40,507 bases of DNA, from assembly GCA_964370625.1 (NCBI GenBank), contig CAYJKB010000016.1, positions 1-40,507 of the forward strand, written 5' to 3'. The stretch is from CAYJKB01 sp964370625. GTDB taxonomy: Bacteria; Bacillota; Clostridia; Oscillospirales; Butyricicoccaceae. Under the pieces are notes generated by a model that ran no database searches, was not told the DNA's origin, and worked only from the letters and a program-made list of their open reading frames with translations. Both the position numbers and the translations under genes were made by a program. Below, piece by piece: positions 1-5,980 of this stretch (its first letter is position 1; every line of letters begins with the position of its first letter).

Positions 1-1510
1 TCTTCGATTTATTCATTTGCATATTAATTGAGTTTTGCTGTATATTAACATTGTTTTTTATTTGGTTTAAAATTTCTAATATGAATTTTTGTGTTTGATT
101 CTCATCGCTATTATTCAAAATACTTATCTGTAATTGCTCAAGATATTTATTTTCTTTATTTAGATTAATAATTTCTTTCTTTTCGTGATTTTTGATTAAT
201 GAATTAATAAAATTAGCTGTATTATCAATAAATTCAGCTCGATTTNNNNNNNNNNACAAAAATTTAGTTGCTGTATTATTTCTATTTTCAAAATTTAAGT
301 ATATGGCATCATCAAAGTTCTTAGCTGTGCTATTTACTGCTTCATAAGCTATATTTAGCACTCGTTCTTGTGTATTATTTGTGATTTTTCTTATGCTCTC
401 TTGTGTAATAACATTATTTTCTATCATATACTCTTGTATTTTTTTGAATTCTAAAAAAGTAGTGTTGCTAATAATTTCTTCTATTATATTTCTAACATTA
501 ACACGTTTTCCAGCAATAATTTTTTCTTTGGTTTCAACATTCGTAAAGTTATTTACTAGATTATTCTTCAAAATATTTACTATCAAATCATGTACTTCAT
601 GTATTTTAAGCTTATTTAATGTATTAACAACTTTTTTCTTTTGATGTTCATTATAATTTTCTAAAAAATTAGTCGAAACTTTCATAGAAATCCATTCATT
701 AATATTGTTTGTGATTTTTTGGTTTTCGCTATTAAATGTATATTTAATATTTTTATCAACAAGTGAAATTTCTTTTGATACCGAGTGTAGGTCATTTTTA
801 TTTATTGTTGCTATATTTTTTTGCACAAGTGTTGAAACTATCTGCATATTATAATGATTTCGCTTAACTTCAGAAGCATTTATAGTATTTTGAACATTGT
901 GAATATTCATTCCATTTATTGTTGTTATGCTATTATTATCAAGGCTATTTTGTGTTTGGATTGTTATATTTTTAAAAACACTATTATTTTCAGTAAACTT
1001 TTCATTAATATAACTACTATTTTCACTAATTGCAGATATAATTGAGCTGTTATTCTTTTCGATTTGCTCCAGTCTTATTGTTAGTTGTTCTTCTATTTTT
1101 TTCTGACGTGTTCGCAAAGAATATGCTATTCTTCGCTTTTCTTTACCTTTGGCATTTTGAATTGATAATGAATTCTTTAAAATTTCATGTATTTCCTTTT
1201 GTATTGGAAAAATTTCATTATACACATTTAAATTTTCATTTTTTAATGAAAGCATATAGTTTTGTATTAATTTTTCAGTAATAGATTTTTCATATGTAAT
1301 TGTATCGCCTGTTTGTTTTGTGACAATTAAATTATTTAGTTTTGACATAAGTTTTAATACAAGATACATATTTTGTGTTATATTAACAGGTATTTCGCAG
1401 GTGTTTTCGTTTTTTAGAAATACTAAATTTTTTCCGTTAAAATTGTAAACATCAAATTTATTATAACGATTTAAAATTTGTTCTCCAAATGAAAATGCAT
1501 TACCAATCAT
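1..1510 (-). CDS. Large unrecognised protein of the injection-system operon (partial, runs off left edge)
   Basis: The reading frame starts at an ATG at 1510 preceded by GGAGGTGTTGAAA, 19 bases after the stop of the second tube gene, so it belongs to the structural operon. More than 480 codons are visible and the 3' end lies outside the window. The product is rich in Asn, Ile, Lys and Glu, with long stretches that look alpha-helical, no clear membrane segment and no family I recognise. In other contractile injection systems this position, after tube protein 2, is held by a LysM tube-baseplate adaptor; I do not see a LysM motif here. A long helical protein could be a tape measure or a scaffold, but this is inference. 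The frame is interrupted by ten N at 246-255. The open frame left of the gap is not in phase with the frame to the right, so the ten N are a placeholder or the gene is frameshifted. Confidence 0.75.
   Translation of the reverse strand, partial: MIGNAFSFGEQILNRYNKFDVYNFNGKNLVFLKNENTCEIPVNITQNMYLVLKLMSKLNNLIVTKQTGDTITYEKSITEKLIQNYMLSLKNENLNVYNEIFPIQKEIHEILKNSLSIQNAKGKEKRRIAYSLRTRQKKIEEQLTIRLEQIEKNNSSIISAISENSSYINEKFTENNSVFKNITIQTQNSLDNNSITTINGMNIHNVQNTINASEVKRNHYNMQIVSTLVQKNIATINKNDLHSVSKEISLVDKNIKYTFNSENQKITNNINEWISMKVSTNFLENYNEHQKKKVVNTLNKLKIHEVHDLIVNILKNNLVNNFTNVETKEKIIAGKRVNVRNIIEEIISNTTFLEFKKIQEYMIENNVITQESIRKITNNTQERVLNIAYEAVNSTAKNFDDAIYLNFENRNNTATKFLXXXXNRAEFIDNTANFINSLIKNHEKKEIINLNKENKYLEQLQISILNNSDENQTQKFILEILNQIKNNVNIQQNSINMQMNKSK
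246..255. other. Assembly gap (10 N)
   Basis: Ten N interrupt the large partial gene. The coding frame on the two sides differs if the gap is counted as 10 bases: codons begin at positions of phase 1 (mod 3) to the right and phase 2 to the left. The true missing length is therefore probably not 10. Confidence 0.9.
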
Positions 1511-1529
1511 TTTCAACACCTCCAATTCC

Positions 1530-1997
1530 TTAAACTATATAAGTAATACCTGTATGAGAAATTTCAAAATTTTCAATCAAAATTTCACCACTAGAAGCAT
1601 CAAATGAACCTGCATCCCATTTAGTTACAATCGGGTCATTTATGCTATATGTTCGAATCAGTTTATCTTTACGCTCTTTTTCGTTACTTGAAACAATTAT
1701 AACTATAGGTTTTGTAATTCTTTGACCAACTGCAAAACCTACTTTTCTTTCATTTTCAAGTATTTGCTTTAAAGAAGATGTGCTAACTATAGTTACTCCT
1801 CTTTCAAGCGTAAGTGTTTCTCTATTTCCAGATGGTTTAACTAAATAATGAACTCTGTCATTAAGCCCACCTTCGGCAAGTTCTTCAAACGAAGCACCTG
1901 AAGTTAAATTCGAAATTTTTGAAAAACTTAGTTTCATTTCGCCTATGTAAACTAGAAAATTATGATTATTGTGTGTTCGTATTCGGTTAGTTTTCAT
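1530..1997 (-). CDS. Contractile injection system tube protein 2 (gp19/Hcp-like)
   Basis: A 155-residue protein of the T4 gp19-like tube fold family: a beta-rich body, a loop containing the segment HYLVKPSG, a central ERGVTIVST strand and a C-terminal LIENFEISHTGI strand. The C-terminal strand resembles the LEIAHEGMT strand of the other tube protein encoded at 2674-3099. Injection systems of the Afp/PVC type and their Streptomyces relatives carry two or more tube paralogues: one builds the inner tube and the other forms the tube start or baseplate collar. The ATG at 1997 follows GAGGTGTTTAA. It lies 27 bases after the stop of the DUF6760-like frame and 19 bases before the next gene. Which of the two paralogues is the major tube subunit cannot be read from sequence, although the stronger resemblance of the other copy to phage tubes suggests this one is the minor, initiating form. 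Confidence 0.8.
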   Translation of the reverse strand: MKTNRIRTHNNHNFLVYIGEMKLSFSKISNLTSGASFEELAEGGLNDRVHYLVKPSGNRETLTLERGVTIVSTSSLKQILENERKVGFAVGQRITKPIVIIVSSNEKERKDKLIRTYSINDPIVTKWDAGSFDASSGEILIENFEISHTGITYIV

Positions 1998-2024
1998 TTA
2001 AACACCTCTTTTAAGTAAATTTTC

Positions 2025-2222
2025 TTAGAATTTTTCGAATATATTTTCTGGCTCATTATTAAGCTTGCTATTAATCCCTGAAACCTGATTACACCAACGA
2101 ATCCTATCTTTATGTGATAATTTCATAATATCATCATGATTCCAATGCAAATAATATGCTATAAATGTCGCCTCTTCATATATTTTTTCTGCCGGATACA
2201 GCTTTATATTCCGGCTTCCATA
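2025..2222 (-). CDS. DUF6760-like segment, probably expressed only as a -1 frameshift extension of the upstream gene
   Basis: This 65-codon frame encodes a small helical protein with the segment YPAEKIYEEATFIAYYLHW, then a basic helix with RIRWCNQVSGIN. This matches my memory of DUF6760, a short domain found beside the tube genes of Streptomyces-type injection systems. The frame is open only from 2246 (a TGA stop lies at 2249-2247), and between there and the conserved region there is no ATG, GTG or TTG; only ATA and CTG codons are possible starts, with no good ribosome binding site. It lies in the -1 frame of the preceding gene and overlaps its end, and a canonical slippery heptamer sits inside the overlap. 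I therefore read it as the C-terminal part of a frameshift fusion of about 182 residues starting at 2572. The alternative is a rare CTG start at 2202. Confidence 0.7.
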   Translation of the reverse strand, partial: YGSRNIKLYPAEKIYEEATFIAYYLHWNHDDIMKLSHKDRIRWCNQVSGINSKLNNEPENIFEKF

Positions 2223-2228
2223 AAATTT
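2191..2228 (-). promoter_or_regulatory. Predicted -1 programmed ribosomal frameshift signal
   Basis: Read on the minus strand, the heptamer A_AAT_TTT (2228-2222) is in the correct X_XXY_YYZ phase of the tail-assembly gene. It is followed by a 6-nt spacer (ATGGAA) and then a GC-rich stem, GCCGGA (2215-2210) paired with TCCGGC (2196-2191) around a 13-nt loop that contains the zero-frame TAA (2206-2204). Slippage puts ribosomes into the frame of the DUF6760-like segment. Slippery site, spacer length and downstream stem all match the established pattern for -1 frameshifting. Confidence 0.75.
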
Positions 2229-2572
2229 ACAGGGACTTCGATTGCCTCATTACAATGCGGGCAAATAGTTTTATAGCTTGGCATTTCCATTGTATTTATT
2301 TTTTGATATAAATCTTGTAAATATGCAAGATCCATTGTATACAAATTTTCAATTACTCTCGTATCAATAGCTGCTAAAGAACCTAATTTTGTTATAACTC
2401 TAGCCAACAAAATAATTGTTAAATAACCTGGATTTTGCTGAACTCTTGGGTCTCTCATAGGTAATATTTCATCACCAGCATTAGCAAGACGCATAACACC
2501 TTGTTTATGCAGTGTTCCGTTCATATCAACATATCCTCTTGGAAGTGTAAAAGTATATTCAGTTTCAAACAT
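2204..2572 (-). CDS. Tail-assembly chaperone-like protein of the injection system
   Basis: A 122-residue protein lying between the two tube genes. It contains a beta-rich N-terminal part (FTLPRGYVDMNGTLHKQGVMR), a helical middle (LLARVITKLGSLAAI) and a C-terminal zinc-knuckle-like CPHC motif. The family is often annotated as phage tail assembly protein in injection-system loci. By position and by the frameshift signal at its end it resembles the tail-assembly chaperones of phages (lambda G/GT, P2 E/E'), where a -1 shift makes a longer minor product. I chose the ATG at 2572 because AGAGGGAATTTT precedes it. An upstream in-frame ATG at 2626 lies inside a hairpin arm and has no ribosome binding site. 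The CPHC element is only half of a usual four-ligand zinc site, so metal binding is uncertain. Confidence 0.7.
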   Translation of the reverse strand: MFETEYTFTLPRGYVDMNGTLHKQGVMRLANAGDEILPMRDPRVQQNPGYLTIILLARVITKLGSLAAIDTRVIENLYTMDLAYLQDLYQKINTMEMPSYKTICPHCNEAIEVPVNFMEAGI

Positions 2573-2621
2573 AAAATTCCCTCTTTTCTCTTTAAATCTT
2601 AAGTTATAAAAATGCAAATAT

Positions 2622-2659
2622 ACCAAACAACTTAGAGCTTTCGCTCTAAGTAATTTGGT
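2622..2659 (-). promoter_or_regulatory. GAAA-tetraloop stem-loop between tube 1 and the tail-assembly gene
   Basis: On the transcript strand ACCAAA-tt-ACTTAGAGC-GAAA-GCTCTAAGT-tg-TTTGGT forms a 9-bp stem capped by a GNRA tetraloop, continued by 6 bp across a symmetric 2-nt internal loop. No U-run follows directly, so it is not a standard terminator. It is placed just after the tube stop codon (2674), where a stem could protect the tube mRNA 3' end or reduce read-through into lower-copy genes. Confidence 0.75.
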
Positions 2660-2673
2660 TATTATTAAATTAT

Positions 2674-3099
2674 TTAAGCAGTTCTTGTCATGCCTTCATG
2701 AGCAATTTCTAAACTCTCAACAGCAACTTCTGATGCTGTTGCATTGAAATCTGGAGCCGTATATTTCATTGGCCAAGCATTAATAACTTGCCAAGATGCT
2801 GTTGGCTCTCCTGCTTCATCTAATACAGTGATTGTGATTGTTTTACGTTCAATAGCACCATCAACGCCTGCGATAATCCATTCATATAATACCACAGAGT
2901 CTGTAACACCTTGTTTTAAAGTAATATTGCTATATTTTTTAAGTCCAGGCATTTTCATAGGTGTTTGAACCATGTCACCTTCTCTATATTCCATTACATC
3001 TATACTAACATCAAATCCTGATGCTTCAGAAAATCCACCAGCTTCTACACCGTCGATTTCCACTTTATATCTATATTTACCATATGGATAAGTAGCCAT
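2674..3099 (-). CDS. Contractile injection system tube protein 1 (gp19/Hcp-like)
   Basis: A 141-residue protein with the hallmarks of the phage T4 gp19-type tube family: it starts ATYPYGKYRYKVEIDG, followed by GGFSEASGFD and the conserved YREGD segment, then MKMPGLKKYSNITLKQGVT, and ends in a strand with LEIAHEGM. Proteins of this family stack as hexameric rings to form the rigid inner tube that carries cargo and is driven through the target membrane when the sheath contracts. The ATG at 3099 is preceded by AAAGGAGGTTAGAAAAT. The gene follows the sheath gene by 25 bases with no terminator between, as in phage tails and in Afp/PVC loci, where tube and sheath are made in large and similar amounts. 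A strong stem-loop follows the stop codon. Confidence 0.93.
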   Translation of the reverse strand: MATYPYGKYRYKVEIDGVEAGGFSEASGFDVSIDVMEYREGDMVQTPMKMPGLKKYSNITLKQGVTDSVVLYEWIIAGVDGAIERKTITITVLDEAGEPTASWQVINAWPMKYTAPDFNATASEVAVESLEIAHEGMTRTA

Positions 3100-3124
3100 A
3101 TTTTCTAACCTCCTTTACAATACG

Positions 3125-4861
3125 TTACTCTGCCGTAGATGTTTTTTGTGTAAGTCTGAAGATTACAAATTCAGCTGGTTTCACAGGTGCAATACCTATT
3201 ACACAAACTAATCTGCCGTTATCAATGTCATCTTGTGACATAGTTGATCTTCCGACATCAACGAAAAACGCTTCGGAAGGTGCCGTACCAGCAAGAGAAC
3301 CTGCTCTCCAAAGTCCTGTTAAGAATACATCAATCGTTCTCTTAATACGAACCCAAAGAACTTCGTCATTTGGCTCAAATACAGCCCAGTTTGTATTTGC
3401 TTTGATTGATTCTTCAACAAATATAAACAGACGTCTTACGTTAATATATTTCCAAGATGGGTCTGAAGTTGCAGTTCTAGCACCCCAAACTCTAATACCT
3501 TGTCCTGCAAATGCACGAATAAGGTTAACGCCTTTTGGATTTAGAATATCTTGTTCGCCTTTATTAAATTGACAATCAAGACCAACACAACCTCTTACAA
3601 CTTCATTAGCTGGTGCTTTATGCACACCACGAGTATTATCAGAGCGAGCATAAATACCAAGCATAGAGCCTGATGGAGGAATTGCTATATTTTTCTTATC
3701 AAGTGGATCGAAAACTTCCAGCCAAGGATGATATAATGCTGCATAGTTAGAATCAAAGATATCTCTATGAGCTATAACATCTTGAACTTTTTTACTATCT
3801 TTTGGAATATCAAGCACAGCAAAACGAGAAGCTAAGTTTTCACAATGAGCAACTAGCATTAATTGAACATTAGGATCTGTAATACCTGGTATTGCCATCA
3901 GAGATACAACATCGTTATCTACAAATGATTGGATACCCGTACGTTTTGATGGGCCATTATCTACACCAATATAATCAGCTGCTGAAACGCTATCAGCTGT
4001 ACCATTGCTACCACCTGTGAAAGCTGCAGTACAAAGAGCTTTTTCAGCATCTCCACCTGTTAATAATTCAAATGGAGATTTAATTTCTTCGAATGTACCA
4101 ACATAAGAAACAGCTACTAAATCAGATTTAGCAAGTTTCTTTTCAACGAAAGTAGATGCTTCAGGGTTAAATGATACGTTTTCATAAAGTTCTACTACAT
4201 CAGAATATTTAACTTCAATATTAACTTCACAAGTAGTAAGCACTTTTGTAGGAAGTAGACCTTTATCTGTAATGTCACTTGCAAATTCTTCTGCAAATTC
4301 AATGATATTATCTCCGCTTTTAACAACTTTGTTATAAGCAACAGCAGTTCCATCACTAAAAGCTACAATATCACCTACATTGAAACCAACAGAACTTTTA
4401 ACGCTATATTTAGTCTTTTTATCTCCTGCAATCAGCTCATAAGCTTGTGTTTTAGCTTTACTGCTAGCAGTTACAATAATAGAAATATTATCTCCCCAAA
4501 TACCAGCATTTTTAGCTGCAATATTAAGTACAGAAGCATCTTTTGATGGAAGTGCAGATTCAGCACATTTAGCATCTGGTGGAATCACACGAGAAACAAA
4601 GCAACGTGAGCCTCCATTAATAAAGAAATGCTCTACTGCGTAAGCTAGAAAACGATATTCGCCAAATTCATTTGCAGATAAATATCCTCCATAAGTTCTT
4701 CTAAAGTCCGCAAAATTAGTAATTAATTGTGGAACTCCCTCAGAAGGACCTCTTTCAGCAAGACCAATAAATCCAGCTGTACTCGTGCCTACACCTTCCA
4801 TAGGCTTACCGCCTGATTCAAATTCTTCGACGTAAACGCCTGGTGATAAGTATTCAGCCAT
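3125..4861 (-). CDS. Contractile tail sheath protein
   Basis: A 578-residue sheath protein. The N-terminus AEYLSPGVYVEEF followed by GVGTSTAGFIGLAERGP is the classic start of phage and injection-system sheaths. The C-terminal third holds the conserved core: WKYINVRRLFIFVEESIK, NWAVFEPND, LWRAGSLAG, then a final strand FVIFRLTQKTSTAE that normally links to neighbouring subunits. The middle (about residues 100-330) is a divergent surface domain. The sheath surrounds the inner tube and contracts to drive it. I chose the ATG at 4861, not the in-frame ATG at 4906, because the upstream one has no ribosome binding site and the family starts at this point. The only strong Shine-Dalgarno lies 34 bases upstream, separated by a hairpin. 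It is the first gene of the structural transcription unit. Confidence 0.95.
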   Translation of the reverse strand: MAEYLSPGVYVEEFESGGKPMEGVGTSTAGFIGLAERGPSEGVPQLITNFADFRRTYGGYLSANEFGEYRFLAYAVEHFFINGGSRCFVSRVIPPDAKCAESALPSKDASVLNIAAKNAGIWGDNISIIVTASSKAKTQAYELIAGDKKTKYSVKSSVGFNVGDIVAFSDGTAVAYNKVVKSGDNIIEFAEEFASDITDKGLLPTKVLTTCEVNIEVKYSDVVELYENVSFNPEASTFVEKKLAKSDLVAVSYVGTFEEIKSPFELLTGGDAEKALCTAAFTGGSNGTADSVSAADYIGVDNGPSKRTGIQSFVDNDVVSLMAIPGITDPNVQLMLVAHCENLASRFAVLDIPKDSKKVQDVIAHRDIFDSNYAALYHPWLEVFDPLDKKNIAIPPSGSMLGIYARSDNTRGVHKAPANEVVRGCVGLDCQFNKGEQDILNPKGVNLIRAFAGQGIRVWGARTATSDPSWKYINVRRLFIFVEESIKANTNWAVFEPNDEVLWVRIKRTIDVFLTGLWRAGSLAGTAPSEAFFVDVGRSTMSQDDIDNGRLVCVIGIAPVKPAEFVIFRLTQKTSTAE

Positions 4862-4867
4862 AACACC

Positions 4868-4904
4868 CCGACTTCCGCCTAATGGAAGTCGGATACCTCC
4901 TTTC
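4868..4904 (-). promoter_or_regulatory. Folded ribosome binding site of the sheath gene
   Basis: On the transcript, AAAGGAGG (4904-4896 region) is followed by TAT, a perfect 9-bp hairpin CCGACTTCC / GGAAGTCGG (4892-4884 with 4876-4868, 7-nt loop), then GGTGTT and the ATG at 4861. Unfolded, the spacing is 34 nt, too long for initiation. With the hairpin formed the effective spacing is 9 nt. No start codon lies at normal distance from this Shine-Dalgarno. Similar structured initiation regions are known from phage T4 genes 25 and 38. Confidence 0.7.
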
Positions 4905-4955
4905 ATGGTTTGGAATTCATAGAAATTATGTTTTCTTTAATTAATTTCTGTTTAC

Positions 4956-5013
4956 ATTATAATATATATATCTGAACAAACTACTGAACAAATTCTGAAC
5001 ATTTCACTGAACA
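4956..5013 (-). promoter_or_regulatory. Sheath operon promoter with four SARP-type heptamer repeats
   Basis: On the minus strand four exact TGTTCAG heptamers occupy 5013-5007, 5001-4995, 4990-4984 and 4978-4972 (start-to-start 12, 11 and 12 bp). The last one ends 10 bp before TATAAT (4961-4956). There is no TTGACA-like hexamer 17 bp upstream of the -10. Established SARP activators bind direct heptamer repeats at about 11-bp period placed about 8 bp before the -10. The SARP/BTAD protein encoded at 7891-11097 is the obvious candidate to bind here. Confidence 0.75.
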
Positions 5014-5034
5014 TTTTATTTTTTTATAAATATT

Positions 5035-5074
5035 AAAAAAATCAGATTATGATATCATCCAACATAATCTGATT
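5035..5074 (-). terminator. Rho-independent terminator
   Basis: A 12-bp perfect stem (AATCAGATTATG, 5074-5063, with 5051-5040) around an 11-nt loop, followed on the minus strand by TTTTTT. It lies 10 bases after the stop of the 5084-5968 gene and separates the regulatory half of the locus from the sheath operon. Confidence 0.85.
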
Positions 5075-5083
5075 TAAATTAAT

Positions 5084-5968
5084 TTATTCACTTGTTTCAT
5101 CATCAATTTCTATTGTATTATCGATTATATTAGAGTTAAGTTCATTGTCATCTTCATCTGTTCCATCACCCAAAATTGCATTTTGAAGAATTTTAAAGAA
5201 ATTTGCAATACTATCAGAAGGCTTTGGTTTATCTTTTATTTCAAGTCTTGCTTGTTCTAATTTTCCAAAAACTCTTCTTTTCTCCATCATCTTCTCTGCT
5301 ATAATTCCTTCAAGATATTCAATTTGATTTTCTACTTCTTGCTTATCTCTCACCTTTGCTTGTTTACTTACTAATATTTTTCGTTTTTGACGTAAAAATT
5401 CAAGCTCTGCTTTTTCATTTTTTGAAGAAAAAATAGGTATAATTTCCTCATGCACTTCAAATTGTTCTTTATCTACAACACGCTTGCGCATTTTTTCCAT
5501 TAAAAAAGAAACTTGCTGATCTGTATCACTTTTAAATTCTACAGCACTTACATCACGTCTAGCATTATTTGTTCTGACACTCGCATAAGATTTTTGCCAC
5601 TTAACAGCACTTTCTGAATCTAATTTTTTACTGTCATTATACACTGTATTAGCACCACGCTTGCGTCGTTGTGATGTCACAGTAACAAGCTCTTTTTTCT
5701 TATTGCTACCTACCGAAAAAGTACCATAAGAACTCCCAATATCAATTATTTTTTTTGGTGCTGTTCCCTCTTTATTTTCTTTCTCAGATGGAGTATATCC
5801 CGTTAATGTTTCTTCTTTTTCCTTTATATTTTCCTGCTTATTGTCTTTTTCAGTTAGCTTTCCCTTTTGATGATTTACCTTTTTCTCACGAAGTTTACCA
5901 TCTGACGCTCTCCATTCTGGAAGTTTACCCATAACCCTATCATCGTATCTACCATTATCAAAATCCAT
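5084..5968 (-). CDS. Unrecognised charged, coiled-coil protein between the AAA+ ATPase and sheath genes
   Basis: A 294-residue, Lys/Glu-rich protein I cannot assign. The N-terminal 110 residues look disordered (MDFDNGRYDDRVMGKLPEW, then low-complexity KEK/ENK runs). The middle has two basic patches (QRRKRG, VRTNNARRDV). Residues of about 170-250 form a likely coiled coil with FLRQKRKILVSKQAKVRDKQ, and the tail is very acidic (GDGTDEDDNELNSN). There is no membrane segment or signal peptide. The ATG at 5968 is preferred over that at 5980 because GAGGTG lies 4 bases before it. It starts a few bases after the AAA+ stop codon, so the two are translated together, and it ends at a terminator. Its position suggests a cytoplasmic assembly or scaffold role in the injection system, which is inference only. 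Confidence 0.8.
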   Translation of the reverse strand: MDFDNGRYDDRVMGKLPEWRASDGKLREKKVNHQKGKLTEKDNKQENIKEKEETLTGYTPSEKENKEGTAPKKIIDIGSSYGTFSVGSNKKKELVTVTSQRRKRGANTVYNDSKKLDSESAVKWQKSYASVRTNNARRDVSAVEFKSDTDQQVSFLMEKMRKRVVDKEQFEVHEEIIPIFSSKNEKAELEFLRQKRKILVSKQAKVRDKQEVENQIEYLEGIIAEKMMEKRRVFGKLEQARLEIKDKPKPSDSIANFFKILQNAILGDGTDEDDNELNSNIIDNTIEIDDETSE

Positions 5969-5980
5969 AAAGCACCTCAT

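Noticed and set aside
381..1281. Several plus-strand open frames within the first 1.3 kb
   Set aside because: They are rich in Phe, Ile and Cys, lie opposite the large minus-strand gene, have no ribosome binding sites and look like antisense shadows of an AT-rich coding strand.
2025..2207. DUF6760-like segment as an independent gene with a CTG or ATA start
   Set aside because: Such starts are very rare, no ribosome binding site is placed well, and the slippery heptamer plus stem in the overlap explains expression better. Kept only as an alternative.
3225..3572. A 115-codon plus-strand open frame
   Set aside because: It lies opposite the most conserved part of the sheath gene and has no ribosome binding site.
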